A stretch of DNA of 47,619 bases from Actinomycetota bacterium (lineage in GTDB: Bacteria; Actinomycetota; Actinomycetes; S36-B12; UBA10799). Under the pieces are notes generated by a model, which saw only the letters and a program-made list of their open reading frames with translations, was not told the DNA's origin and searched no databases. Below are positions 33,887 to 44,081 of this stretch, one piece after another. The position numbers and the translations under genes were made by a program. The first letter of the stretch is position 1; each line of letters begins with the position of its first letter. The stretch lies in contig CAUJDH010000071.1 of assembly GCA_963169225.1 (NCBI GenBank), forward strand, positions 1 to 47,619, read 5' to 3'.

Positions 33887-34744
33887 CTAGTGTTCGTTTA
33901 CTAGGGATCCGGCAATATATGAAGCTGTCAATAGGGTAAAGATGTACGCCTGCAAGGCCTCGATCATAAACTCAAATGCAGTCATGATGACGGTCATAAC
34001 AAACGATGCGGTCGATCCGATGATGCCGACGGCAGTGAAGCTCATCAGGTAGACGGAAGCGACGATGAAAACGGTCAAAAGCAAGTGACCGGCGAACATA
34101 TTGGCCATGAGACGAACGGCGAGAGTGAATGGCCGCACCAAAATGTTCGACAGGAACTCGATCGGAGCGAGAATTCCGAGTACTCCCTTGGGAACTCCTG
34201 GGGGGAACATCATATTGGTAAAGAACTTGACTGGGCCTTGCTTCTTCATACCGATGTACATGTAGGTGACCCACACCATCATGGCCAGCATCACCGGGTA
34301 GACGAACAGAGCCGACGGCGGGAACTGGGCGAACGGGATGATACCCATCACATTCATAAAGAAGACGAAGAAGAACAGCGTGAACAAGAACGGAATGAAC
34401 TTGTCGCCAGCCTTACCAATGGTTTCGCGGCTGATTTGGTCACGGATAAACGTGTAAGCCAGCTCGCCGAGGCTCTGAATCTTGGTTGGAACCAGCTTCG
34501 GCTTCGCGAAAGCAAAGAAGAAGAACAACAGCATCAAAACGGAACAAATAAAGACAATGAGGATCGGCTTACCGATGTTGAAGTCAATGCCGAAGAGGTG
34601 GAACGAAACGATCGGTTCGAACTGGAAGATGTCGACACCAGGCGCCGGGAAACCACACCCATCTGGGAATTGCTCTGACTTGGTCTCGAGGTGGCAGCCG
34701 GGGGGAACTCCTGAACCGACGGTCGTGGTAATCAGATCAGCCAC
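33887..34744 (-). CDS. atpB: F0F1 ATP synthase subunit a
   Basis: 285 aa; FLSNILVRPFTLAVRLMANMFAGHLLL; FEFMIEALQAYIFTLLTASYIAGSL. Confidence 0.97.
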   Translation of the reverse strand: MADLITTTVGSGVPPGCHLETKSEQFPDGCGFPAPGVDIFQFEPIVSFHLFGIDFNIGKPILIVFICSVLMLLFFFFAFAKPKLVPTKIQSLGELAYTFIRDQISRETIGKAGDKFIPFLFTLFFFVFFMNVMGIIPFAQFPPSALFVYPVMLAMMVWVTYMYIGMKKQGPVKFFTNMMFPPGVPKGVLGILAPIEFLSNILVRPFTLAVRLMANMFAGHLLLTVFIVASVYLMSFTAVGIIGSTASFVMTVIMTAFEFMIEALQAYIFTLLTASYIAGSLVNEH

Positions 34745-34792
34745 GTTCGACCTCCGTGCGGTCTAGCATCGTTAACCCCTCCATTGGGATAT

Positions 34793-35161
34793 CTACTCGT
34801 CTTTGTTGTTGCTGCTCTGCTTGCTGTCTTGCTCAATCTCGTTATGTCGCAACCGGGCGAATACGAGGTACAAGCTAGCAAACATTCCGAACAGGATTCC
34901 TGCTGCGGTGAGCAACTTCTGTTGTCCAAGCCATAGTCCGATCAACCAACCGATTGCTCCGTAGAAAAGAATGCCCGTCAAGAGGCGTCCTGTGATCTGC
35001 CAAGCGATGTCGGTTGTCGAACGATCTAGGTATTTTTTATCAGACCTGTCGGTGGGATGCACGCCGCTTGTGGCGGCTGTGCGTTCCGCCTTACTGATCC
35101 GCTTTCCTGTGGGTGACCACTTGGTGTCGGGCTTGCCCACAGATTTGCTTTTACTCACCAT
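34793..35161 (-). CDS. AtpZ/AtpI-family small membrane protein
   Basis: ATG at 35161 (MVSKSKSVGKPDTKW...); two TM helices (GRLLTGILFYGAIGWLIGLWLG; LLTAAGILFGMFASLYLVFARLR); position ahead of atpB. Confidence 0.75.
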   Translation of the reverse strand: MVSKSKSVGKPDTKWSPTGKRISKAERTAATSGVHPTDRSDKKYLDRSTTDIAWQITGRLLTGILFYGAIGWLIGLWLGQQKLLTAAGILFGMFASLYLVFARLRHNEIEQDSKQSSNNKDE

Positions 35162-35242
35162 TAACAAGCACCATATCCCGTAGATCAATTTGATGTTGGG
35201 TGGGTCTCCGGCGAGTCATCACTTTGGACGATTCAATGATCG

Positions 35243-35719
35243 CTAAGGCTTGCCCGGGCCGGAACCCGGCTCGACGTAAAGCACGTTCGACTTGACCAAA
35301 GTTGTTACAGCTGAGGCGGTCCAAACCAAAGCGCAGACAACGATCGTGAGTGCAAACACCTTGGAGTTGAAGAACGTGGCATCTTTGAGAATGATCATGA
35401 GGATAAACAAGACGATCATCTGAATCAGATAGACCATCAGTGCCGCGCCCATCGAAATTTCTGGGCGATTGCGCAGCACCCAAGCAACGGCAAACTGACC
35501 GAGACCAAAAAACAAGAGCACGACGATAGCGCCAATCACACTAGCCAAGGTGCCGCTGCCTCCGGCGAAAATCGCCGACAGCACAATGCAGATCACCCCA
35601 GCAATAGCAGTGATTATCAGTGGCAAAACTACGAGACGCTTGTCGTTTGCTGCCGCGGTGTGCTGGGCAAACGAGTCAGGCTTGGGATCGGAACCAGGTT
35701 CGGTCGAGTTGTTGCTCAT
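35243..35719 (-). CDS. ATP synthase protein I-like membrane protein
   Basis: 158 aa, about four TM segments; located between the WecA-like gene and the AtpZ-like gene. Confidence 0.6.
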   Translation of the reverse strand: MSNNSTEPGSDPKPDSFAQHTAAANDKRLVVLPLIITAIAGVICIVLSAIFAGGSGTLASVIGAIVVLLFFGLGQFAVAWVLRNRPEISMGAALMVYLIQMIVLFILMIILKDATFFNSKVFALTIVVCALVWTASAVTTLVKSNVLYVEPGSGPGKP

Positions 35720-35730
35720 GGAGTCACACT

Positions 35731-36891
35731 CTACTTTCGAAGTTCATTGTCTTGTGGGACGGTGGACAACTCGGTGGGTCCATTATTGGGATCTGCTGTC
35801 CTTTTCGAAACCCCGTCTCCTCGGCCACGCAAGAGCGCCACCAGAACAACCGTTAGACCTGTCACGAACAAGATCACAGTCACCCACCATGGCGCAAAAG
35901 CCAACGACACTGCGCTAAACGCCACTGTGGCTGACCATCCCCACATAAGGGCAACGGCTCGGCGCTGTGAGTGGCCCAACTCGAGGAGACGGTGGTGGAG
36001 GTGTTGTTTGTCGGGGGCAAACGGGCTTCGACCTGCACGGGCCCGACGGACAATAGCCAACAAGACATCGAGCAGTGGAACAGCAATGACCGCTGCAGGC
36101 AAGATCAGCGGCAACAACAGCGGCAATTTGACCGACCCTTGAAGCGAGCCTGGCTCGACACGACCGACGAGGGTGATCATGGAGGCCGCGAGCAGGAAAC
36201 CGATCAGCATCGAGCCCGTGTCCCCCATAAAGATCTTGGCGGGGTTGATGTTGTGTGGCAGGAATCCAATACAGACTCCTGCGAGGAGCGCGCAAATCAG
36301 CGTTGCCAAGGTAGCTCGGTCGATATCGTTCACGACCGCCAGCAAATAGGAATATGCGAACAACGCAACAGCGGCAATACCCACCATCCCGGCGGCGAGT
36401 CCGTCAAGGCCGTCAATAAAGTTGACGGCGTTGACACACAGCACCACGATCAACACCGTTAGCAGGATGCTGGTGAGCGGATCGAGCACGAGGGTGCCAC
36501 CGATTGGTAGCCAAATCATCTGCACACCTAGCAGCGCCATGGCTGCTGCGGCAAGGCATTGACCTGCGAACTTGGTAGGTGCGGTGAACCCCCAACGATC
36601 GTCTGCGAGTCCAAGCAGGACGATGATCGCGGAGCCGACTATGAGCGCAAGCGGTTGGCGGGACTGTTCGAACACGCTACTCATGAGCGGCAACTGACTG
36701 GCCAGCAGGAATCCGACTAGGACCCCGGCAAACATCGCTAAACCACCCCAGCGCGGGATCGGTTCGTCGTGCACGTCCCGGTCGCGAACCTCCGCCATAG
36801 CCCCTGCTTTGATCGCCAACTTACGGACCATCGGGGTCAGCAAGTAAGTGACCGCCGCTGCGGCCACTATGCACAGGAGATATTCGCGCAC
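35731..36891 (-). CDS. Undecaprenyl-phosphate GlcNAc-1-phosphate transferase family (WecA/TagO/Rfe; MraY superfamily)
   Basis: 386 aa; DRDVHDEPIPRWGGLAMFAGVL; NAVNFIDGLDGLAAGMVGIAA; HNINPAKIFMGDTGSMLIGFLL; DKQHLHHRLLELGHSQRRAV. Confidence 0.95.
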   Translation of the reverse strand: MREYLLCIVAAAAVTYLLTPMVRKLAIKAGAMAEVRDRDVHDEPIPRWGGLAMFAGVLVGFLLASQLPLMSSVFEQSRQPLALIVGSAIIVLLGLADDRWGFTAPTKFAGQCLAAAAMALLGVQMIWLPIGGTLVLDPLTSILLTVLIVVLCVNAVNFIDGLDGLAAGMVGIAAVALFAYSYLLAVVNDIDRATLATLICALLAGVCIGFLPHNINPAKIFMGDTGSMLIGFLLAASMITLVGRVEPGSLQGSVKLPLLLPLILPAAVIAVPLLDVLLAIVRRARAGRSPFAPDKQHLHHRLLELGHSQRRAVALMWGWSATVAFSAVSLAFAPWWVTVILFVTGLTVVLVALLRGRGDGVSKRTADPNNGPTELSTVPQDNELRK

Positions 36892-36923
36892 TTAGAGATG
36901 ATCTCCAGATCGTTAGTTGGTTG

Positions 36924-38189
36924 CTAGCTAGGCCGCGGGTAGGCCGGGAAGTCTGCCACTAGCGAGCGAACCTGTTCGCGCACCGAGGTAGCAGCATTCT
37001 CGTCCTTGATCGCAGTACCGATTAGCTCGGCGATCGTCTTCATCTGCTCAGGACCCATTCCCTGGGTCGTCACCGACGGCGTTCCCACCCGGATACCCGA
37101 GGCAATGCTCGGTGGTTGAGGATCGTTCGGAATCGCGTTCTTGTTGAGCACGATGCCGGCCGCATCGGCGCGCGCCTCAGCATCTTTACCCGAAACATCA
37201 ATACCTTGGAGATCGAGCAGCGACAAGTGAGTGTCGGTTCCGCCAGTGACGGCGCGTAGTCCTTGCGCCTCAAGTGCCGAGGTGAGCACCTGCGAGTTCT
37301 CGATCACCTGACGCGCGTACTGCTGGTACTCGGGAGTCGATGCCTCCTTGAGCGCGACAGCCTTGGCGGCAACAGCCTGCATGAGCGGGCCACCTTGCAT
37401 CATGGGGAACACGGCCTTATCGATCGCAGCTGCGTATTCATCCGTCGTGAGGATCATGCCGCCGCGAGGTCCACGCAGAACCTTATGAGTCGTGAAGGTA
37501 ACGACGTCAGCGTATGGAACCGGGCTGGGAATCGCTTTACCTGCCACGAGACCGATGAAGTGCGCTGCGTCGACCATGAGCTTGGCGCCAACCTCATCGG
37601 CGATCTCACGGAATGCAGCAAAGTCGATCAGACGTGGAATCGCCGAGCCACCACAGATAATCATCTTGGGCTTGTGCTCACGAGCTAGGTCACGCACTTG
37701 GTCGTAGTCGATGTCTTCGGTATCGGGGTTGACGCCGTAGTGCACCGCGTTGAACCACTTACCCGAGAACGACACCTTGGTGCCGTGGGTCAGGTGACCA
37801 CCGTGCGGCAAGCTCATAGCCAGCACAGTGTCACCCGGCTCCATGAATGCGCCGTACACCGCAATATTGGCGCTGGCTCCCGAGTGCGGTTGCAAATTAG
37901 CGTGGTCGGCGCCGAAGAGCTCCTTGGCTCGTTCGATTCCTAGGTTCTCGGCAATATCGACTTCGGCACACCCACCGTAGTAACGACGGCCAGGGTAACC
38001 CTCCGCATATTTATTGCTCAGAATCGAGCCCATGGCTGCCAAGACGGCAGGACTCGTAAGGTTTTCGCTCGCGATCAGTTGCAAACCGTCGCGCGTGCGA
38101 TCGAGCTCCGAGAGAAGCACGCCGGCAATTTCCGGGTCTTCTGCTTGAAGCGCTGAAAAATCTGGTCCCCAAAAAGGTACGTCGCTCAT
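36924..38189 (-). CDS. glyA: Serine hydroxymethyltransferase
   Basis: [60 protein letters not shown] at 38189 ([11 protein letters not shown]) preferred to 38213; TAGACT-N8-ATG. Confidence 0.98.
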   Translation of the reverse strand: MSDVPFWGPDFSALQAEDPEIAGVLLSELDRTRDGLQLIASENLTSPAVLAAMGSILSNKYAEGYPGRRYYGGCAEVDIAENLGIERAKELFGADHANLQPHSGASANIAVYGAFMEPGDTVLAMSLPHGGHLTHGTKVSFSGKWFNAVHYGVNPDTEDIDYDQVRDLAREHKPKMIICGGSAIPRLIDFAAFREIADEVGAKLMVDAAHFIGLVAGKAIPSPVPYADVVTFTTHKVLRGPRGGMILTTDEYAAAIDKAVFPMMQGGPLMQAVAAKAVALKEASTPEYQQYARQVIENSQVLTSALEAQGLRAVTGGTDTHLSLLDLQGIDVSGKDAEARADAAGIVLNKNAIPNDPQPPSIASGIRVGTPSVTTQGMGPEQMKTIAELIGTAIKDENAATSVREQVRSLVADFPAYPRPS

Positions 38190-38223
38190 AAGACAAGAGT
38201 CTAAGCCCGTCACAATCGGTTGT

Positions 38224-38871
38224 ATGAGTCGCCGCTTCGATGTTTCTCAAGAAAATCAGTTGGATGATGCGATTCAAGCCGCTTCCCAAGCAGCTAAACG
38301 TGGGCAATTGGTCGTCGTACCAACCGAAGCATGCTACGGACTTGCCACCGATGCATTCAACAATGCCGCTGTTGCCAAACTGCGGGAAGCCAAAGGTCGA
38401 GGCCCGGAACTACCGATTCCGGTCATGGTTCCAAGCCCACAAACCGTCTCGGGCGTGCTCACAGGAGTTGGGCACGATGCCGGGCTTCTAATGGAGGCCT
38501 TTTGGCCAGGTGCGCTCACACTCGTAGGCAAATCACAACCATCGCTCATGTGGGAGGTCTCAGGCACGGGTAGTCGCGATGTGTCCGTACGTATGCCGTT
38601 GCACCCGGTCGCTTGGCGGTTGACCGATGCAATCGGACCTCTAGCTTTGACTGCTGCAAATGTGGCGGGAGCAGATCTTCCGACAACTTATAACCAAGCT
38701 CAAGCCGGTCTTGGGGATGACGTAGCTGTCTACCTGGACGCAGGCACGACTACTGGCGCACCATCGACAATTGTTGATATTTCAGGAGATGTGCCGGTCA
38801 TGTTGCGCGAGGGAGACGTGACCTTGGCGGACCTACTCAAGGTCGTTCCCGGACTCGCAGTCGTGGAGTAA
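38224..38871 (+). CDS. L-threonylcarbamoyladenylate synthase (Sua5/YrdC/TsaC)
   Basis: 215 aa; [66 protein letters not shown]. Confidence 0.94.
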   Translation: MSRRFDVSQENQLDDAIQAASQAAKRGQLVVVPTEACYGLATDAFNNAAVAKLREAKGRGPELPIPVMVPSPQTVSGVLTGVGHDAGLLMEAFWPGALTLVGKSQPSLMWEVSGTGSRDVSVRMPLHPVAWRLTDAIGPLALTAANVAGADLPTTYNQAQAGLGDDVAVYLDAGTTTGAPSTIVDISGDVPVMLREGDVTLADLLKVVPGLAVVE

Positions 38872-39023
38872 CTCTCAAGAAAACCTCAGCAGCTCGCCAG
38901 TGAATCTGAATATATCGTTCGACCGCCATTTTTGACTTGCCGTAGCTGGGTTTCAGAGTGCTAGTTTGATCGTGCAATTACACACGTCCACGTTAGTTTT
39001 TCTTACGAGGGATTGAGGTACCA

Positions 39024-39572
39024 ATGTCAGCCGAAAGCCAGAACGCAGGCAATCAAGCCACCGAACAGAAGCGCAGTAAAGGCGCAGTCATCCTTGCTGT
39101 GATTCTTGCGATCACCACGATCATTGGCCTCGTTTGGGGCGGCATCATGACCTCGAAGTACAACTCCGAGAAGGAAGCGAATACCAGCGCGAACAGCCAG
39201 ATCTCTGGCAATGAATCGGAGATTAGTGCAGACAAAGCAGCTTTAGCCAAGCTACGTGAAGAACTCGGAGTTGATGACAAGAAGATCAACTCCGACACCA
39301 AAAATCTTGCTGCAGAAGTTGAAGTTGCTAAGCAATTGCGCACCCAACTCGATGCAGCTCAGAAGGAAGACAACACCGTAGAGAATCAGCTTAAGGTGGC
39401 CGACGCTAAAACCAAGCTAGCTTCGCAATGCGCAGCGCTATTAGCCGCTGGTTACGAAGTCCTGTACAAAGATGTTGCTACTGGTGTGACCTATAAGGAG
39501 ATCGCGCAGCAGTACAAGCAGGCATCACAGGCTTGCAACGGCGTAGTGAACTTCCAGCCCCTTTCGCAATAG
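39024..39572 (+). CDS. Single-pass membrane coiled-coil protein, unknown function
   Basis: 182 aa; TM KGAVILAVILAITTIIGLVWGGIM, then Lys/Glu/Ala coiled-coil, then C-terminal region with two Cys (ASQCAALL, SQACNGVV). GAGG SD. Confidence 0.65.
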   Translation: MSAESQNAGNQATEQKRSKGAVILAVILAITTIIGLVWGGIMTSKYNSEKEANTSANSQISGNESEISADKAALAKLREELGVDDKKINSDTKNLAAEVEVAKQLRTQLDAAQKEDNTVENQLKVADAKTKLASQCAALLAAGYEVLYKDVATGVTYKEIAQQYKQASQACNGVVNFQPLSQ

Positions 39573-39594
39573 TTTTCTAGAATCATCCGACGTT

Positions 39595-39629
39595 AAAGGT
39601 CGGGCAGTCCACGTGACTGCCCGACCTTT
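39595..39629. terminator. Intrinsic bidirectional terminator
   Basis: aaaggtcgggcagtc-cacgt-gactgcccgaccttt followed by tt. Confidence 0.9.
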
Positions 39630-39674
39630 TTCATGCCTGCTTAGTCGGCTTACTTTGGCTCTGTCTGACAGCAG

Positions 39675-40628
39675 CTAGATACGTTTAGCGACTGTCACCC
39701 TTGGCCGCCCGGTGAGATCGAGATGGTCTTCGACTTGAGCGAAAGCGCCGTGAGCTCGTACTGCGTGCGGCACCCCGAGCTCTCCCCCAGCATCGCCCTG
39801 TTCATCGCCATGCTCGATCAGCAGAACTCCGCCTGGGTGCAACAGGTCTGCTGCGGTTCGCACAATATCCCGCACAATGTCCAGACCGTCTTCGCCACCG
39901 TAAAGAGCGACTTCTGGGTCGTAATCGCGAACCTCCGGATCTCGCGGAATCGCAGCATCTGGAATGTACGGCGGATTGCAGGTCACCAATGACACTTGAC
40001 CACGTAGACGAGCTAACTCCTCAGTTGCTGCTGTTCGAGCATCGGCGTGAACCACTTTGAGTTGGACACCTGCCGGAATCGTTGGCTTGAGAACTTCTGT
40101 ATTGCGCCTTGTCCACTCGATCGAAGCATCGTCAAGTTCCACTGCATAGACCGTGACTGGTGTGGTCAGGCTATCGCTAGCGAGGTCGAGCTCGGTCGCG
40201 ACTGCCAACGGGATCGCGCCTGAACCAGCACACAAGTCAACGATCGAAGTTGGCACCGACCCCAGCGGGGTGGTCGGCGCCACAGCCACCGCTTGCGGAA
40301 GTAGATCGAGAGCAAGGTCAACTAATACCTCAGTTTCAGGCCGAGGAACAAAAACACCCGGCCCGACCTCGAGTGCCAAGTTTCGAAAATAGGCCTTGCC
40401 GATGATGTGTTGCAGCGGCTCACGCTGAGCGCGCCTTTCCAAGAGAACCTCGAACTGATCCAATTGATTATGATCAAGTTCTGCCAGAATCAAACCCGCT
40501 TTTTCGACACCTAGTACGTGCATGAGAAGTTGATCAACATCGATGGCCGCTGAGTCGATACCGCAGTCTGCAAGTCGCCGGGTGCTACTCGCACGAACCT
40601 CATTTAGGTTAGGAACCTCTTTGGACAC
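39675..40628 (-). CDS. prmC: Peptide chain release factor N5-glutamine methyltransferase
   Basis: 317 aa; FVPRPETEVLVDLAL, DLCAGSGAIPLAVA, SLVTCNPPYIPDAAIPRDPEVRDYDPEVALYGGEDGLD. Confidence 0.96.
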   Translation of the reverse strand: MSKEVPNLNEVRASSTRRLADCGIDSAAIDVDQLLMHVLGVEKAGLILAELDHNQLDQFEVLLERRAQREPLQHIIGKAYFRNLALEVGPGVFVPRPETEVLVDLALDLLPQAVAVAPTTPLGSVPTSIVDLCAGSGAIPLAVATELDLASDSLTTPVTVYAVELDDASIEWTRRNTEVLKPTIPAGVQLKVVHADARTAATEELARLRGQVSLVTCNPPYIPDAAIPRDPEVRDYDPEVALYGGEDGLDIVRDIVRTAADLLHPGGVLLIEHGDEQGDAGGELGVPHAVRAHGAFAQVEDHLDLTGRPRVTVAKRI

Positions 40629-40636
40629 GGCGCGGT

Positions 40637-41713
40637 TTAGTCGTCAGCGTTGCCAGCAATACGTGCGGCCTTGTCGGCATCCACGCACGACTGGATCACG
40701 GGTTCAATATCGCCGTCCATCGCCTGATCCAAGTTGTGTGATTTGAACCCGGTGCGATGGTCTGCCAGCCGGTTCTCGGGGAAGTTGTAGGTACGGATCC
40801 GCTCCGACCGGTCAACTGTGCGGACCTGAGACTTGCGAGCTTCACTTGCCTCGGCTGCCGCTTCTTCCTCAGCAATTGCGATCAGACGGGCACGAAGAAT
40901 ACGCAGAGCTGACTCTTTATTCTGGAGCTGCGACTTCTCGTTCTGACACGAAGCAACAACGCCAGTGGGCAGGTGGGTGATTCGCACGGCCGAATCGGTC
41001 GTGTTCACACTCTGACCACCAGGGCCGGACGAACGATAGACATCAATCCGAAGATCATTTGGGTCGATCTCAATCTCAACATCCTCAGTCTCCGGCAGAA
41101 CCATCACACCAGCCGCAGAGGTGTGGACGCGCCCTTGCGATTCCGTCACTGGAACACGTTGAACCCGGTGAACCCCACCTTCATACCGAAGACGATCGTA
41201 GGGAGCTTCGCCAATCACAGGCGTTCCTTTAGATTTGACCGCGAGCGAGACACTCTTATAGCCGCCAAGATCTGATTCGACGGAATCGATCACATCGACC
41301 TTCCAATTGCGGCGCTCCGCATAACGCAGATACATGCGCAGTAGATCGCCAGCAAACAGTGCCGACTCATCGCCACCGGCGCCAGCCATGATCTCTAAGA
41401 TCACGTCAGAGCCATCGGTAGGCTCACGTGGCACCAGTAATTCGGTGAGGCGCTCAGCGACCTTCTCGCGCTCGGCCTCGAGTGAGGCAGCCTCCTCCGC
41501 AAATGCGGGGTCTTCGCCAGCTAGTTCTTGAGCAGCTTCAATGTCATCACCCAAAGTTCGCCACTGAACATAGACATCAGTGATCGCACGAACCTCGGCA
41601 TGCCGCTTGGCTACCTTCCGGGCCGCTTTGGGATCCGCATGAAGCTCAGGGTCGGCTAGCTGTTGTTCAAGTTGATCACGCTCAACGAGAAGTTCCTCGC
41701 AACGTTCAAACAT
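40637..41713 (-). CDS. prfA: Peptide chain release factor 1
   Basis: 358 aa; [46 protein letters not shown] (GGQ); AGGAG SD. Confidence 0.98.
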   Translation of the reverse strand: MFERCEELLVERDQLEQQLADPELHADPKAARKVAKRHAEVRAITDVYVQWRTLGDDIEAAQELAGEDPAFAEEAASLEAEREKVAERLTELLVPREPTDGSDVILEIMAGAGGDESALFAGDLLRMYLRYAERRNWKVDVIDSVESDLGGYKSVSLAVKSKGTPVIGEAPYDRLRYEGGVHRVQRVPVTESQGRVHTSAAGVMVLPETEDVEIEIDPNDLRIDVYRSSGPGGQSVNTTDSAVRITHLPTGVVASCQNEKSQLQNKESALRILRARLIAIAEEEAAAEASEARKSQVRTVDRSERIRTYNFPENRLADHRTGFKSHNLDQAMDGDIEPVIQSCVDADKAARIAGNADD

Positions 41714-41769
41714 GACACCGACTCCTGAAAACTAGACCTAACGAACGATTAAAACGAACGAGGTCGGTG

Positions 41770-42012
41770 CTATTTGGCGTCAGACGATTCGTCTGTCTTT
41801 GCTCCTGCTGCCTTGCCAAAGCGCTTCTCGAACTTGGCCACACGACCACCGGTATCGAGAATCTTCTGCTTGCCCGTGTAGAACGGGTGGCACTGGCTGC
41901 ACACGTCGGCATGAATCTGGCCGGAAGTGTCGGTGCTGCGGGTGACGAAAGTGGCGCCACAGGTACAAGTGACCTCAGTGGGGACGTACTCGGGATGGAT
42001 TCCCTGCTTCAT
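41770..42012 (-). CDS. rpmE: 50S ribosomal protein L31 (Cys-containing form)
   Basis: 80 aa; [27 protein letters not shown]...[29 protein letters not shown]. Confidence 0.97.
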   Translation of the reverse strand: MKQGIHPEYVPTEVTCTCGATFVTRSTDTSGQIHADVCSQCHPFYTGKQKILDTGGRVAKFEKRFGKAAGAKTDESSDAK

Positions 42013-42083
42013 TATTACTCCTGGATTAGTTCAACCCGGGTCGCCTGGCTGGTGCTAGACGTGAACCGGACCGTCTTTTAATG

Positions 42084-43778
42084 TTACAGCTCGACAACTT
42101 CGCCGTCGCGGATGGGACCGGACGGGATGGTCTTTTGAGCTTCGATAAGGAACTCGTAGTTGGTTTGAGTCTCGCGCAGCTTGCCCAAAAGCAACTCGAT
42201 CGCCTGCTGAGTGTCGAGTGCGTGAAGCACGCGACGAAGGTTCCAGGTGATCTTGAGCTCATCGGCAGCAAGGAGTAGTTCCTCTTTACGCGTACCCGAA
42301 GAGTCGACGTCGACAGCCGGGAAGATGCGCTTGTCAGCAAGCTTGCGGTCGAGCTTGAGCTCCATATTGCCGGTGCCCTTGAACTCTTCGAAAATGACCT
42401 CGTCCATACGTGAACCGGTCTCGACGAGTGCCGTCGCGAGGATCGTGAGCGAGCCACCATCCTCGATATTGCGGGCGGCACCGAAGAACTTCTTGGGCGG
42501 GTAAAGCGCCGTTGAATCGACACCACCGGAGAGGATGCGGCCACTGGCAGGTGCTGCCAAGTTATAGGCACGTCCCAGGCGGGTCATGGAGTCGAGCAGA
42601 ACCACAACATCGTGACCGAGCTCGACCAGGCGCTTCGCACGCTCAATTGCGAGTTCAGCGACGATCGTGTGATCCTCAGCCGGACGATCGAAAGTGGAAG
42701 CGATGACCTCACCCTTGACCGAGCGTTGCATATCGGTGACTTCTTCAGGACGTTCATCGACCAGAACGACCATGAGATGGCACTCAGGGTTGTTGGCGGT
42801 AATAGCATTAGCGATCCGCTGGAGCACCATCGTCTTACCCGCCTTAGGCGGCGACACGATGAGTCCACGCTGACCCTTACCAATAGGCGACACAAGGTCG
42901 ATGACGCGGGCAGTCATGTTGTGCGGTTCTTCGTCGCTCGACAGGCGCAGACGCTCTTGCGGATAGAGCGGAGTCAGCTTGCCAAATTCAACTCGAGCCT
43001 TAGCGGTCTCGGGATCTGTGCCATTGACCGACTCGATCTTGACCAACGGGTTGAACTTCTGGCGCTGCTCACCATCGCGAGCCTGGCGGACCGATCCGGT
43101 GATCGCGTCGCCCTTGCGTAGGCCATGGCGACGAACCATCGACAGCGAGACGTAGACATCGTTAGGACCTGGTAGATAACCCGAGGTGCGCACAAAGGCG
43201 TAATTGTCGAGAACGTCCAAGATTCCCGCGACGGGCAGCAGTACATCATCTTCAGTGATCTCGACGTCTTCCATGCTGTCGCGACCACCGCGTCCGTCAC
43301 GGTAACGGTCACGACCACGACGACGGCGACGATTGCGTCCCCCGCCATCACCGTCACGGTTGTTGTTCCGATTGTTGTTTCGGTTGCGGTTCTGGTTGTT
43401 GCGATTGCGATTTTGGTTACCCGAACCCTCGCTGCCTTCACCATCACGGTTGTTGTTCCGATTGGAGTCTTTGTCATCGTTCGAAGCATTGGAGTCGCTC
43501 GACCCGCTGGAGTCACCTTGGGCATTGCCGCCCTTGGATTCCTTACGACCCGCAGCTGATCCTGCATTTGAGTCGTTCTTCGACGAGTCGTCACGGTTCT
43601 TCTTCTTGGCCCCACGCGCAGCTTTGATTGCATCGACGAGTTCGGCCTTCTTCATGGAAGAAGCTCCAGAGATACCTAGTTCACTTGCGATTCCCTTGAG
43701 TTCAGGAAGTCGCTTCGCCGACAGGCCCCCGCTTTTTGCGCCGGTTTCTTTTTCTGGCGCAGTAGTTGTATCTGTCAC
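42084..43778 (-). CDS. rho: Transcription termination factor Rho with large Asn/Arg/Asp-rich N-terminal insert
   Basis: 564 aa; [33 protein letters not shown]; insert [79 protein letters not shown]. Confidence 0.98.
   Translation of the reverse strand: MTDTTTAPEKETGAKSGGLSAKRLPELKGIASELGISGASSMKKAELVDAIKAARGAKKKNRDDSSKNDSNAGSAAGRKESKGGNAQGDSSGSSDSNASNDDKDSNRNNNRDGEGSEGSGNQNRNRNNQNRNRNNNRNNNRDGDGGGRNRRRRRGRDRYRDGRGGRDSMEDVEITEDDVLLPVAGILDVLDNYAFVRTSGYLPGPNDVYVSLSMVRRHGLRKGDAITGSVRQARDGEQRQKFNPLVKIESVNGTDPETAKARVEFGKLTPLYPQERLRLSSDEEPHNMTARVIDLVSPIGKGQRGLIVSPPKAGKTMVLQRIANAITANNPECHLMVVLVDERPEEVTDMQRSVKGEVIASTFDRPAEDHTIVAELAIERAKRLVELGHDVVVLLDSMTRLGRAYNLAAPASGRILSGGVDSTALYPPKKFFGAARNIEDGGSLTILATALVETGSRMDEVIFEEFKGTGNMELKLDRKLADKRIFPAVDVDSSGTRKEELLLAADELKITWNLRRVLHALDTQQAIELLLGKLRETQTNYEFLIEAQKTIPSGPIRDGEVVEL
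43354..43464. repeat. 21-bp direct repeat pair within rho (43354-43374, 43444-43464)
   Basis: tcacggttgttgttccgattg occurs exactly twice, 90 bp apart; both encode NRNNNRD. Confidence 0.9.
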
Positions 43779-44029
43779 TTTGTGCTTACGTCCTTTCGGG
43801 ACGGCTGTGTGGTCCGGCTGAGGAGCTAGAGTTTGCCCCGAATTCAGACCGAATATGATTCTTGGTTGATGGACCTTCAGAAAGGTTTGAAAGCTTATTG
43901 AGTATGGCGATATTTACTGCCAAATCTTTGCTTTGAATTTCGCTTCTGAATGTCCAGTCAGGCTAAAACGTCGGATTTTCACGCTGAAGTTGAAAGTGCG
44001 AATATCTCTCGACGAGAGAAGCAGTACTT

Positions 44030-44035
44030 ATTCTA
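44030..44035 (-). promoter_or_regulatory. Predicted extended -10 promoter for rho
   Basis: Minus strand reads gTGcTAGAAT (TG-N-TANNNT); no good -35. A tctctcg-a-cgagaga palindrome lies at 44005-44019. Confidence 0.5.
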
Positions 44036-44081
44036 GCACTAGTTGGGGATACCCGCACCGATTTCCTTAAAAATTGCATGT

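Noticed and set aside
34085-34678. 197-aa plus-strand ORF opposite atpB
   Set aside because: Antisense to atpB, rich in His/Glu as expected for a mirrored membrane-protein frame.
43320-43480. Repeated gttgttccgatt units resembling a short tandem or CRISPR-like array
   Set aside because: Only two exact 21-bp copies inside the rho reading frame, no regular spacers; explained by Asn/Arg codons.
43333-43821. 162-aa plus-strand ORF with Arg/Leu/Phe repeats opposite rho
   Set aside because: Mirror of the rho low-complexity insert, not an independent gene.
43779-44081. Short GTG-initiated ORF (VKIRRFSLTGHSEAKFKAKIWQ) in the rho leader
   Set aside because: No Shine-Dalgarno and only about 22 codons; no evidence beyond an open frame.
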